64,000 nt of DNA, taken from contig DASSNU010000017.1 in NCBI GenBank assembly GCA_035701265.1, positions 140,356 through 204,355 on the forward strand, in the 5' to 3' direction. This document shows, in pieces, positions 16,763 to 25,332 of the stretch; positions within the stretch are counted from its first letter, which is position 1; each line of letters starts with the position of its first letter. The translations under genes were made by a program, and so were the position numbers. A model generated the notes under the pieces. The model made no database searches. It had not been told where the DNA came from and saw only the letters and a list, made by a program, of their open reading frames with translations. Source of the DNA: DASSNU01 sp035701265 (GTDB lineage: Bacteria > Gemmatimonadota > Gemmatimonadetes > Gemmatimonadales > Gemmatimonadaceae).

Positions 16763-18795
16763 TCTTCCCCCTCCTCGTGCCACTCCGGCTGCTCGCTCTT
16801 GGCGAGCAGGAACGGCCAGAGCACGAGATAGTCGATGTTCGTGCGCATGAAGCAGCGGTACGCGTCCATCGGTGTGCAGACGATCGGCTCGCCGCGCACG
16901 TTGAACGACGTGTTGACGAGCACCGCGCATCCGGTGCGGCGCTCGAAGGCGTGGATCAGGTCGTGGTACTCCGGATTGTCCTCGCGCGAAACGGTCTGGA
17001 TGCGCGCGGAGTAATCCACGTGCGTCACGGCGGGGATGTCGGAGCGCGGTTGATTGAGCCGCTCGATCCCCCACAGCTCGCAATCGCCAGCCGCTGGTGG
17101 ACACCGGCGCTCCGGGCGCACCGGAGCCACCAGCAGCATGTACGGCGAATCCTCGTCCATCTCGAAGTAGTCGCCCACCCGCTCGCGCAGCACGCTGGGT
17201 GCGAACGGACGGAAGCTCTCGCGGAACTTGATCTTGAGATTCATGGTGCGCTGCATGGCCGGGTTGCGCGGATCGCCCAGGATGCTGCGCCCACCGAGCG
17301 CGCGGGGGCCGAACTCCATCCGGCCGGCAAACCATCCGATCACGTTTCCGTCTGCCAGGAGCCGCGCGGTTTCGTCGATCAGCGCCGCGCGCTCCATGCG
17401 GTGTCCGCGAGCGCCGGTGGAAGCGAGGAACGCCTCGATCTCCGCCGGCGAGTAGGAGGGGCCGAGGTACGCCCCGCGCATCGCGTCGCGAGCGGCCACG
17501 CGCGAGCTCGCGGCTCCGGTGGTCATCGTCTCTCCGCCGGCGTCAGCGCCGGCCGGCTCGTCTCCGTACGAGTCGCCCCCGGAAACTCCGGCGCCCGCCG
17601 ACGCGAGCGCGTGGGTGCGCTCCCCCGCGTGCGCAGCGGCGGCGACGGCGCTGGCCGCAGGGGCCGCGATGTGCCGCGGCGCGCCGAAGTGGCGATGCCA
17701 GGAGAGCATCGCCACGCCCAGTGCGCCCCCCGCGTCGCCCGCCGCCGGCTGGATCCACAGCCGCTCGAACGGCCCTTCGCGCAGCACGCGCCCGTTGCCC
17801 ACGCAGTTGAGCGCGACGCCGCCCGCCAGGCAGAGGCTGCGCGCGCCGGTGTCGCGGTGCGCGGTGCGCACCATGCGCAGCATGATCTCCTCGCACACAT
17901 CCTGGATCGAGCGCGCCAGATCCATCTCGCGCTGCGTGAGGCGCGATTCCGGATGACGCGGCGGTCCGCCGAAGAGCGCGTCGAACTTCTTGCTCGTCAT
18001 CGTCAGCCCACCCAGGAAGTCGAAGTACTCCTGATTGAGCCGGAAGGAGCCATCCTCGCGCAGATCGATCAGCTCGGAATAGATGCGGTCCACGTACTTC
18101 GGCTCGCCGTACGGCGCGAGTCCCATCACCTTGTACTCGCCGGAGTTCACCTTGAAGCCGGTGTAGTACGTGAACGCGGAGTAGAGCAGGCCGAGCGAGT
18201 CGGGCCATTGCAGCTCGCTCAGGATCTCGATCGCGCTTCCGCGCCCCATCCCGATCGACGCGGTGGCCCACTCGCCCACACCGTCGATGGTGAGGATCGC
18301 GGCTTCCTCGAACGGCGACGGGTAGAACGCGCTCGCCGCGTGCGACTCGTGATGCTCGGCGTACGCAATGTCCCCCTCCCAGTCGAGGCGGCGCCGCAGC
18401 TCGCGGTCGATGAAGAGCTTCTCCTTGATCCAGAGCGGCCCCGCCTTGAGGAACGAGCGGAAGCCGCGCGGGGCGATGCCGAGGTACGTCTCGAGGATGC
18501 GCTCGAACTTGAGAAGCGGCTTGTCGTAGAAAGCGACGAGCTGGAGGTCCTTCGCCTCGATCCCCGCCTGGCGAAGGCAGAAGGCCACCGCATGCTCGGG
18601 GAAGGACGCGTCCCCCTTCTTCCGCGTGAAGCGCTCCTCCTGCGCGGCGGCGACGATCTCCCCGTCCCGAACCAGACAGGCAGCGCTGTCGTGGTAGAAG
18701 GCCGAGAGCCCCAGAATGTGCGTCGGGCCGCTACGGCCGGACGGGCGAACCGGCGAGGCGGAGGCTCCCACCTGCTGGGGACTGTTCACGGTCAT
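16735..18795 (-). CDS. Carbamoyltransferase (NodU/CmcH/TobZ/SxtI type)
   Basis: A 686-residue O-carbamoyltransferase. The family makes carbamoyl-adenylate from carbamoyl phosphate and ATP in a YrdC-like/Kae1-like fold and transfers the carbamoyl group to a hydroxyl of a sugar or natural product. Landmarks: HILGLSAFYHDSAACLV at the N-terminus, the EHHESHAASAFY His-rich metal site, SGEYKVMGLAPYG, LAGGVALNC, and the C-terminal GRMEFGPRALGGRSIL with NTSFNVRGEPIV. Between ~370 and 430 there is an Ala/Gly-rich insertion between the two halves, absent from most relatives. ATG 18795 has only a weak ribosome-binding site. It heads the carbamoyltransferase-SxtJ-SxtK operon; the acceptor is unknown but likely a sugar from this locus. 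Confidence 0.92.
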   Translation of the reverse strand: MTVNSPQQVGASASPVRPSGRSGPTHILGLSAFYHDSAACLVRDGEIVAAAQEERFTRKKGDASFPEHAVAFCLRQAGIEAKDLQLVAFYDKPLLKFERILETYLGIAPRGFRSFLKAGPLWIKEKLFIDRELRRRLDWEGDIAYAEHHESHAASAFYPSPFEEAAILTIDGVGEWATASIGMGRGSAIEILSELQWPDSLGLLYSAFTYYTGFKVNSGEYKVMGLAPYGEPKYVDRIYSELIDLREDGSFRLNQEYFDFLGGLTMTSKKFDALFGGPPRHPESRLTQREMDLARSIQDVCEEIMLRMVRTAHRDTGARSLCLAGGVALNCVGNGRVLREGPFERLWIQPAAGDAGGALGVAMLSWHRHFGAPRHIAAPAASAVAAAAHAGERTHALASAGAGVSGGDSYGDEPAGADAGGETMTTGAASSRVAARDAMRGAYLGPSYSPAEIEAFLASTGARGHRMERAALIDETARLLADGNVIGWFAGRMEFGPRALGGRSILGDPRNPAMQRTMNLKIKFRESFRPFAPSVLRERVGDYFEMDEDSPYMLLVAPVRPERRCPPAAGDCELWGIERLNQPRSDIPAVTHVDYSARIQTVSREDNPEYHDLIHAFERRTGCAVLVNTSFNVRGEPIVCTPMDAYRCFMRTNIDYLVLWPFLLAKSEQPEWHEEGEDWRTAIPLD

Positions 18796-19441
18796 GAGTC
18801 TCGTGTCCCTCTATCGAAAGTCGCGCGAGAACCGCGGCGGTGCGGAACGGGCCGCGCAGCCCCGGCACCTGGCGGAGCGCAGCGGCCACACGGCATGCGA
18901 TTCGTCCGGATCGAGCGTGCGACACGGTCCGGAAGGGCAGGCGGTCCTCCCGCCAGTCCCGCTGGGCCATGCTCGATCGGCCGAGGGATAAGCAAGATGA
19001 GTACCCTGCGGCGTTCGTCCCCGATACGAGGTATGTCCTTTCTGTGTTGGCAATTGCGCCGGTCGGAGTCAGGGTTGCGCCGGTGCGCCGCGTCCCGGCG
19101 GCGGGGTGGTCTCCACAGTACGTTGCGCGGCTGCTACATGCGGCGACCTTTCGCGCCACGGCATGTGGCTGGTCGCCGCCTACGCGCACCTCCTCGCGAT
19201 CTTGCCCCCCGCGAGGAGGGCTGAAGCGAGATCGGGGGCGCTGCGCCGTCGGCTCTCGGGCGACCAGCTCTCCGCCAAGCGGGCACGTTCCCTGCGGCGG
19301 CGGGGCACGCGGACGAGTGGGTGATCCATCGCCCCAGCGTACCGAAGTCCGTACAGTACAGTGCCGGATTGGCCGGGTGCGCGTTGTCCAACTCACCTGG
19401 CCGCTACGGCCATCGTGTTGCTCGGGGAAGGAGGAGTTGAG
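18796..19441. other. 646-bp region without a supported gene
   Basis: It lies between the divergent carbamoyltransferase and leader-ORF/SGNH operons. Open frames exist on both strands, for example 75 codons from ATG 18997, but they have Arg/Ser-rich products, no ribosome-binding site and no recognisable fold. A short inverted repeat TGGCCG-CTA-CGGCCA lies near 19398-19412. Composition is less GC-rich around 19025-19060. Promoters for both operons should be here but none is clear. Confidence 0.4.
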
Positions 19442-19570
19442 ATGATCGATACCGGTGCGCTGGCTCGGTCCGCACGAGCACGGCGGCGGCGTCGGGTTCC
19501 TCTCGTCCAGCCGGCAACCATCAGCCCTGGCGTTTCGACCACACTGCACAGCGAATGGCTCCTCGCCTGA
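19442..19570 (+). CDS. Short leader ORF upstream of the SGNH gene
   Basis: A 42-codon frame from ATG 19442 with a very strong ribosome-binding site (GGAAGGAGGAG about 5 nt upstream). It ends in TGA at 19568-19570, 16 nt inside the next gene. The product has a basic Arg cluster (ARSARARRRRR) followed by a polar C-terminus; there is no known family. The SGNH gene itself has a poor ribosome-binding site, so ribosomes finishing here could reinitiate on it. It is either a translational-coupling leader or a small basic protein. Confidence 0.4.
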   Translation: MIDTGALARSARARRRRRVPLVQPATISPGVSTTLHSEWLLA

Positions 19571-20685
19571 GAGGGATCGCCCTCAATCTTCTCCTCGTCG
19601 CCCTGAGCGTTGGAATCGTGCTTGTCGGCGCGGAGGTGTTCTTGAGGATCTTCCCGCGCTACCTTCCGCCCGCCGCGCGATTGCGGCTCCTGTGGGCGGC
19701 GCAACCGGACCCGAGCGGAGTGGCCAATCCGTACACGGGGTACGTGTACCCGGCGAGCGTGCAGCAGCGGATCAACGCGGGCGATCTGGACTTCGCCTAC
19801 ACCACGGACGAACACGGATTCCGGAATCGGTCTCCCTGGCCAGACAGCGCGGACATCGTGGTCATCGGTGACTCCGAGGCCTTCGGCTGGGGGGTGGCGG
19901 ACGATTCCACCTGGTCGGCGCAGGTAGCGCGTGCGCTCCCCGGAAGTCGCATCGTCAACCTCGCCCTCCCGGGGATGGCGCCGAAGCAGTACTTCCGCGT
20001 CTACCGGCAGTTCGGAGCGCCGCTGCACCCGAAACTCGTGATATTCGGCTTGTTCCCGGGAAACGATCTGAGCGACGAGCGTGAGTTCGACGCATGGCTC
20101 GACGCGGGGTCGCCGGGCAACTACGCGACGTGGAAATTCAACCACGGCAGTAAACCGCCGCTCGCCGAGCGCATGATGGAGCATAGCTACCTGTTCTGGG
20201 CGCTCCGCGAAACGCGACGAGGTCTCCAGCAGCGAATGCACTCGGTGCCGCCGATGACGTTCCCGGACGGCAGCCGGATCCAGTTCGCGCCGTCGTTCAT
20301 GGCGCGCGAGGCGATGCTCGCCACACCGGAGGACCCGAATTTCGTGCAGGTCATGCAGGCCATCGACAGCACGCGTGCGCTCGCACAGGAGCAGGGCGCG
20401 GCCATGCTGGTGATCGTCTTCCCCACCAAGGAAGACGTGTATTTCCCGCTGCGTGGCGACAGCCTCCCTCCGCTGCGGGCGCCTCTGGTGCGCGCGGTGG
20501 CCGAGCGCGGGATCCCGTATCTCGATCTCACGATTCCGATGCAGGAGGAGGCACGAAAGCAGAGACGGCTCTTCTTCGAGATCGACGGGCATCCGGACGG
20601 CGCCGGCTACCATGTCATCGCGCAGGCGGTGCTCGCGCATCTGCGCGAGCATGCGGGCGACTACCATCTGAGTGAGCGGCAGTAA
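19555..20685 (+). CDS. Membrane-anchored SGNH/GDSL hydrolase-like protein
   Basis: A 376-residue protein with one N-terminal transmembrane helix (~9-28) and an extracytoplasmic SGNH-like domain. Block I is VVIGDSEAFGWG (Ser107), block III FPGND, and the C-terminal catalytic block IDGHPDGAGYH contains the Asp-His pair. Such proteins, like AlgX/AlgJ and the PatB/OatA C-terminal domains, add or remove acetyl groups on exopolysaccharides or peptidoglycan. Weakly similar proteins often follow carbamoyltransferase/SxtJ/DUF5989 genes. ATG 19555 overlaps the leader ORF. Its stop overlaps the GH1 start by 14 nt. A diverged relative lies at 38820-40037. Transferase versus esterase activity cannot be decided. 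Confidence 0.8.
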   Translation: MAPRLRGIALNLLLVALSVGIVLVGAEVFLRIFPRYLPPAARLRLLWAAQPDPSGVANPYTGYVYPASVQQRINAGDLDFAYTTDEHGFRNRSPWPDSADIVVIGDSEAFGWGVADDSTWSAQVARALPGSRIVNLALPGMAPKQYFRVYRQFGAPLHPKLVIFGLFPGNDLSDEREFDAWLDAGSPGNYATWKFNHGSKPPLAERMMEHSYLFWALRETRRGLQQRMHSVPPMTFPDGSRIQFAPSFMAREAMLATPEDPNFVQVMQAIDSTRALAQEQGAAMLVIVFPTKEDVYFPLRGDSLPPLRAPLVRAVAERGIPYLDLTIPMQEEARKQRRLFFEIDGHPDGAGYHVIAQAVLAHLREHAGDYHLSERQ

Positions 20686-22090
20686 CGTGGTGAGAGCGAC
20701 GCCGGCAACGCCGGGAGCGGCCACGATGCCGCGAGCCTGGACACCTCCCTCGGTTCCCGCGGCATCGGAGGCGGGAGGCATGTCGTTCCACGAGCCGGTG
20801 GTGTTCCCTTCCGGCTTCCTCTGGGGCTCGGCAACCGCGAGCCACCAGGTGGAGGGGGACAATCGGTGGAACGACTGGTGGATGGCGGAGCAGCGCGGGC
20901 TGGTGCCGCATCGCTCCGGGGCGGCGTGCCGCCATTACGAGATGTACGAGCACGACTTCGATCTCGCGCGCGGCGCCGGGCAGAACGCGCACCGCTTCTC
21001 CATCGAATGGAGCCGTGTGGAGCCGGCGCCGGGCGTGTGGGATGAGGATGCGATCGCCCACTATCGCGAGGTGATCGACGCGCTGCGCGCGCGCGGGATC
21101 GAGCCGGTGGTCACGCTGCACCACTTCACGCTCCCCACCTGGGTGGCGGAGCGCGGCGGGTGGGCGAATCGGCGGACGGTGCGCCGGTTCGCGCGCTACG
21201 TGTCGCGCATGGCGGACGCGCTGGGCGACGCGGTGCGCTACTGGGTGACGATCAACGAGCCCACCGTGTACGTGAAGCATGCGTACGTGGTGGGGGACTG
21301 GCCGCCGTGCGCGGTGCGGGCGTGGTGGCGTGCGGTGCGCGCATTCGGGCACATGGCGCGTGGACATCGCGCCGCGCGGGCTCGGCTCCGCGCGCGGTGG
21401 CCGCACGCGCAGGTCGGCTTCGCGCACAGCGCGCCGGTCATCCAGCCGGGCGATCCCAGCCGGCTGGGCGACCGGACCGCTGCCTGGCTGCGCGACTGGG
21501 TGCTCAATCGCGCGTTCTTCGCGCTGCTCCGGCGCGGAGAGCGGGGCGAGCCTCCGTTCGATTTCATCGGGCTCAACTACTACACACGGGCAGTGGTGCG
21601 CGGCGGGGGCGGCGGGCTCATCCCCTTCGTCGGCACGGAGTGTCTCGCGCCGCGTCTGGAGGATCGTGGAGTCCGGAGCGACCTGGGGTGGGAGGTGTAC
21701 CCGGCAGGGCTTGGCGCCACGCTGCGCCGCTTCGCGCGCTACGGCGTGCCGCTGTTGGTGACGGAAAACGGGATAGCCACCACCGACGAGGAGCTGCGCG
21801 CGTCGTTCCTGTGCGCGCATCTCGAAGAGCTGGCTGGCGCGGTACGCGATGGCGTGGACGTGCGTGGCTACTTCTACTGGAGCCTGCTCGACAACTTCGA
21901 GTGGACGCAGGGTACGGAGGCGCGTTTCGGTCTCTTTCACGTGGACTTCGACACGCAGGAGCGGCGCTCGCGCCCGGCGCTGGACCGCTACCGCGCGGTG
22001 TGCGCGGCCAACCGGTATCCCCCCGACGTGCCGTGGATTGCGGACGGCTCCTCGTCGCGCCCCGCGGTGGGTGGCGTGTCGTCCGCGTGA
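20672..22090 (+). CDS. Glycoside hydrolase family 1 (beta-glucosidase-like)
   Basis: A 472-residue retaining beta-glycosidase. GH1 signatures: FLWGSATASHQVEG, the acid/base TINEP (Glu196) and the nucleophile TENG (Glu365), plus FYWSLLDNFEW near the C-terminus forming the aglycone site. There is no signal peptide; an Ala/Pro/Thr-rich stretch of ~38 residues precedes the barrel, and starts at GTG 20672, GTG 20687 or a later codon are all possible. Its location between an SGNH protein and a GMC oxidoreductase in a biosynthetic operon suggests it trims or transglycosylates an intermediate rather than degrading food sugars. That context is inference; the catalytic assignment is firm. Confidence 0.92.
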   Translation: MSGSNVVRATPATPGAATMPRAWTPPSVPAASEAGGMSFHEPVVFPSGFLWGSATASHQVEGDNRWNDWWMAEQRGLVPHRSGAACRHYEMYEHDFDLARGAGQNAHRFSIEWSRVEPAPGVWDEDAIAHYREVIDALRARGIEPVVTLHHFTLPTWVAERGGWANRRTVRRFARYVSRMADALGDAVRYWVTINEPTVYVKHAYVVGDWPPCAVRAWWRAVRAFGHMARGHRAARARLRARWPHAQVGFAHSAPVIQPGDPSRLGDRTAAWLRDWVLNRAFFALLRRGERGEPPFDFIGLNYYTRAVVRGGGGGLIPFVGTECLAPRLEDRGVRSDLGWEVYPAGLGATLRRFARYGVPLLVTENGIATTDEELRASFLCAHLEELAGAVRDGVDVRGYFYWSLLDNFEWTQGTEARFGLFHVDFDTQERRSRPALDRYRAVCAANRYPPDVPWIADGSSSRPAVGGVSSA

Positions 22091-22109
22091 GCCGTTCCTG
22101 CGCCGCCGC

Positions 22110-23732
22110 ATGACGATCATCGATGCTACGGAGGTTGAGCCGAACGCCGAGCTGGCGGCGGACGTGTGCATCGTGGGCGCCGGCGCGGCCGGGCTCACGC
22201 TGGCCGGCGCGCTCGATGGGACGTCGCTCTCCGTGTGCGTGATCGAGAGCGGCGGGATGGAGCCCGACCCCGACACGCAGGCGCTCTACGATCTGGATGT
22301 GCGTGGCTACCCGGTGCGCGAGAACTTCATGTCGCGCGCGCGCTATTACGGCGGGAGCTGCAACATCTGGGCGGGGCGGAGCATGCGCTTCACCGCGCAG
22401 GACTTCGCGCCCCGCGCGTGGGTACCGCACAGCGGGTGGCCGCTCGAGTACGGCGAGCTGGCGGCGTACTACCCGGCTGCGGCGCGCGTGCTCGGCCTGC
22501 CGGGCGACGAGTTGTTCGATGCGTCGCGCCATGCGTCCCAGCTCACCGACCAGGAGCGGCGGCTCTACGACGCCGACCGTCTCGTGCCGGCCGTCTCCCT
22601 CTGGGCCAGGCGCCCCAAGCGATTCGGCGCGGGCTATCGCGCCACGCTGCGGCGGTCGCGGAACATCCGCCTCATCCTCCGCGGCAACGTGGTGAACGTA
22701 CGCCTCCATGCGGACGGGACTCGCGTGGAATCCGTGGACGTCGCCACGCTGGGCGGACGCCGCTTTCGCGTGCGCGCGAACGTGGTGGTGCTCGCCTGCG
22801 GCGGACTGGAAAACGCGCGACTGCTCCTCGCCTCGCGCGAGCAGCATGCGGCGGGGATCGGCAACGCGCATGACGTGGTCGGGCGCTACTTCATGGATCA
22901 CCCGCGCGGCGTGTACGGCCGCGTGCACCTGCGCGAGGGTGCGCGGCTGTCGCTGCTGGACGGGTGGCCGCGCGCGGAAGGGAAGGTGCAGTTCGGGGTG
23001 GGGCTCTCCCCCGCGCTGCAGGAGCGCGAAGCGTTGCTCGACCACTACGCCACGGTGGAGGTGGAGCATTCGGAGTACACGGCGCGGCAGTATCAGTCGT
23101 TCATCCGCACCATGAAGGTGCTGCTGCGGCGCGGCTACGCCGGCAGTCGCTGGGACGTGGGACGCCGTGCGAAGCTGTCCGACATCAGTGGGCTCATGTA
23201 CCTGCTCACGCCCAAGGAGCTGATGCCGCACGCGCTGTATCGGGCGTACTGGCGCGCGCGTCGCATGGTTGGCCGCCGGCGCGCGGGCGGGGGGCGCCGC
23301 GTGGTGGTGTACTTCTGCGAGCAACCCCCCGACCCGGCGAGCCGCGTGACGCTCACCGCCGAACGCGATGCGCTCGGCCTGCCTCGCCTCGCGCTCGATT
23401 GGCGGTTGCCTCCCTCCGTACACGAGTCGGTGTGTCGGCTGCAGTCGCTGCTCAAGGCGCAGTTGGAGCGCGCCGGCGTGGGAACGCTGGAAGAGGGGGA
23501 CGGCGAGGTTCGCTTCACCGACGCGTCGCACCACATGGGCACGACGCGCATGAGCACCACGCCTCGCACCGGCGTGGTGGACACGCACGGTATGGTGCAT
23601 GGCGTGCACGGACTGTATGTGGCGGGGAGCTCCGTGTTCCCGGCCGCCAGCCACAAGAATCCGACGTTGACCATCGTCGCGCTCTCGCTCCGGATGGCGG
23701 AGCATCTCCAGCGCGTGGAGGCGCGCGCATGA
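22110..23732 (+). CDS. GMC-family flavoprotein oxidoreductase
   Basis: A 540-residue FAD-dependent oxidoreductase of the glucose-methanol-choline family. The N-terminal dinucleotide-binding motif IVGAGAAGLTLA is followed by an acidic strand end IESGG. The segment YYGGSCNIWAGRS covers the flavin. The C-terminal GMC domain has HHMGTTRMS (active-site His), then LYVAGSSVFP and NPTLTIVAL, which hold the second catalytic Asn/His site. These enzymes oxidise an alcohol, often a sugar hydroxyl, to a carbonyl. ATG 22110 lies 19 nt after the GH1 stop and has no strong ribosome-binding site. The stop overlaps the flippase start (ATGA). It probably modifies the glycan intermediate. Confidence 0.9.
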   Translation: MTIIDATEVEPNAELAADVCIVGAGAAGLTLAGALDGTSLSVCVIESGGMEPDPDTQALYDLDVRGYPVRENFMSRARYYGGSCNIWAGRSMRFTAQDFAPRAWVPHSGWPLEYGELAAYYPAAARVLGLPGDELFDASRHASQLTDQERRLYDADRLVPAVSLWARRPKRFGAGYRATLRRSRNIRLILRGNVVNVRLHADGTRVESVDVATLGGRRFRVRANVVVLACGGLENARLLLASREQHAAGIGNAHDVVGRYFMDHPRGVYGRVHLREGARLSLLDGWPRAEGKVQFGVGLSPALQEREALLDHYATVEVEHSEYTARQYQSFIRTMKVLLRRGYAGSRWDVGRRAKLSDISGLMYLLTPKELMPHALYRAYWRARRMVGRRRAGGGRRVVVYFCEQPPDPASRVTLTAERDALGLPRLALDWRLPPSVHESVCRLQSLLKAQLERAGVGTLEEGDGEVRFTDASHHMGTTRMSTTPRTGVVDTHGMVHGVHGLYVAGSSVFPAASHKNPTLTIVALSLRMAEHLQRVEARA

Positions 23733-25237
23733 GCAACGCACCAGCCGGAGCTCCCGCCGCCGCCGCCGAGTCGCTGTCGGTGCAGCGGCACGAGGCCGAG
23801 GCGATCCAGAAGCGCGGCACGCGCCAACTGCTCCTGGCGCGCGCGCTGTTCATGGCAGCCAGCTACGTCGCGTCGGTGTTGCTCGCGCGCGAGCTCGGTC
23901 CTTCGGATTTCGGGGTGTACGGCGTGCTGCTCGCGACGCTCGCGTGGCTGGAGATCGTGAGCTACGCCGGCGTCCCCGCGGCCACGGGGCGTCTCATTCC
24001 GGAGCATCAGGATGAGGCGGGGGCGGTGGAGCGATCGGCGCGGTTCGTTCTGCTCGTCACCTCGCTCGCGTTGTTCGCGATCTCCTGGATTCTGGCGCCG
24101 CAGGTTGCGCGCGTGTTTCATCTGGATGGCGGCACGTGGCTCTTCCGGGTGGCCATCCTGGACATCCCGGTGGCCGCCGTGTTCCAGGGGTACGCCGGCA
24201 CCCTCATGGGGCTTCGGCGGTTCGGGCCGCTGAGCGTGGGGCAGGCGGTGATGGGCACCGCCAAGCTGGGCGGCGTGCTCGCGCTGTTCGTCGCAGGGTT
24301 CACGGTGGCGCATGCCCTCGTGGTCAACGTGCTCGCGACAACGGCGGCGCTGCTGTTCCTCCTGGTGATCTATCCGCCGCGCGGCTTTCTCCCGTCGCCC
24401 GGCTTCGTCCGTCGCATCGTCGGTCTGGCCGTGTCGATGGGCGCGTTCGTGATCTCGCTCCAGGTGCTCATCAGCCTGGACGTCTGGTTTCTGGGGAGCG
24501 TTTGGAAGGGGCCGGGGGCGGCCGTCGGCCAGTACCTTGCCGCGCTCAAGATCGCGCAGACGCTCATCGTCATTCCGATCGTACAGTCGGGCGTGCTGCT
24601 GGCGAGCGTGGCGTGGGCGCTGGCGGCGCGCGACCGCGAGGGAGCGCGCGCGCACGTGCTGGAGGCGAGCCGCTTCTCGATCATCCTGAGCGCCGCGGCG
24701 TGCGTCATCGTGGGCGGGAACGCGTCGTCGCTCATGGACCTGCTCTATTCCAGCGCGTACGCCGCCGGCGGTCGGTACCTGGTAGTACAGCTCCTGGCCT
24801 TCAGTTGCTTCGCGCTGATGGATGTGTATGCGCATGCGCTCATGGGGGGCGGCCGGCAGCGCGTGACCGCCGCGGTGCTCGTCTCGTTTATTCCGATAGT
24901 GGCCATCGCCAACCTGCTGCTCATCCCGCGACTTGGCCCGATGGGAGCGGCTGCGTCGCTGCTCATCGGGATGGGCGGGACGACGGCGGCGATCGGCGTG
25001 CTGGTGTGGAAGCAGTTCGGCGCGCCCATAGCCGGTCGCACGCTCGCGCGCGTGGCGCTGGCAACGGTCGTGGTGCTCGTCCCGGCGCTCATGGTGCCGG
25101 CCCGCGGCGGGCTCGTGCTCGTGAAGATGGCCGCCCTTGGCGTGTTGTATCTGGGCGTGCTCTGGCTCACCGGTGAGATCAGCGCTGCGGACTTCGTGCT
25201 TCCCAGCGCGCGCCGTGACGCGGCGGCGGAAGCGTGA
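23729..25237 (+). CDS. Oligosaccharide flippase (Wzx/MATE-like, polysaccharide biosynthesis protein)
   Basis: A 502-residue membrane protein with 12-14 hydrophobic helices and an N-terminal cytoplasmic stretch ending in QKRGTRQLLLARALF, typical of the PST/Wzx family. The motif ARELGPSDFGVYGVLLA after helix 1 is characteristic. Such proteins flip undecaprenyl-linked oligosaccharides across the inner membrane. ATG 23729 overlaps the GMC stop. It is followed after 95 nt by two glycosyltransferase genes. No Wzy polymerase or O-antigen ligase is seen in the window, so the exported unit may be a short oligosaccharide or polymerised by a distant enzyme. Confidence 0.88.
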   Translation: MSNAPAGAPAAAAESLSVQRHEAEAIQKRGTRQLLLARALFMAASYVASVLLARELGPSDFGVYGVLLATLAWLEIVSYAGVPAATGRLIPEHQDEAGAVERSARFVLLVTSLALFAISWILAPQVARVFHLDGGTWLFRVAILDIPVAAVFQGYAGTLMGLRRFGPLSVGQAVMGTAKLGGVLALFVAGFTVAHALVVNVLATTAALLFLLVIYPPRGFLPSPGFVRRIVGLAVSMGAFVISLQVLISLDVWFLGSVWKGPGAAVGQYLAALKIAQTLIVIPIVQSGVLLASVAWALAARDREGARAHVLEASRFSIILSAAACVIVGGNASSLMDLLYSSAYAAGGRYLVVQLLAFSCFALMDVYAHALMGGGRQRVTAAVLVSFIPIVAIANLLLIPRLGPMGAAASLLIGMGGTTAAIGVLVWKQFGAPIAGRTLARVALATVVVLVPALMVPARGGLVLVKMAALGVLYLGVLWLTGEISAADFVLPSARRDAAAEA

Positions 25238-25332
25238 GCACCGCGCACATCCCCTTCCGAGACTGGGCGCGCGCGACAGGCGCGATCCGGTACGTCTCGG
25301 ATCCTTCGGCGTGAATCAGTCGTCCATAAGAC

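Noticed and set aside
15305..16831. 508-codon open frame across the AsnB-like upstream region
   Set aside because: Antisense to the AsnB-like and SxtJ-like genes; product Arg/His-rich without homology landmarks.
16777..19224. 815-codon open frame on the plus strand
   Set aside because: Mostly antisense to the carbamoyltransferase, with a tail in the 18796-19441 spacer; no recognisable domain.
18997..19224. 75-codon frame from ATG 18997
   Set aside because: No ribosome-binding site, Arg/Ser/Cys-rich chance composition; the region is better treated as intergenic.
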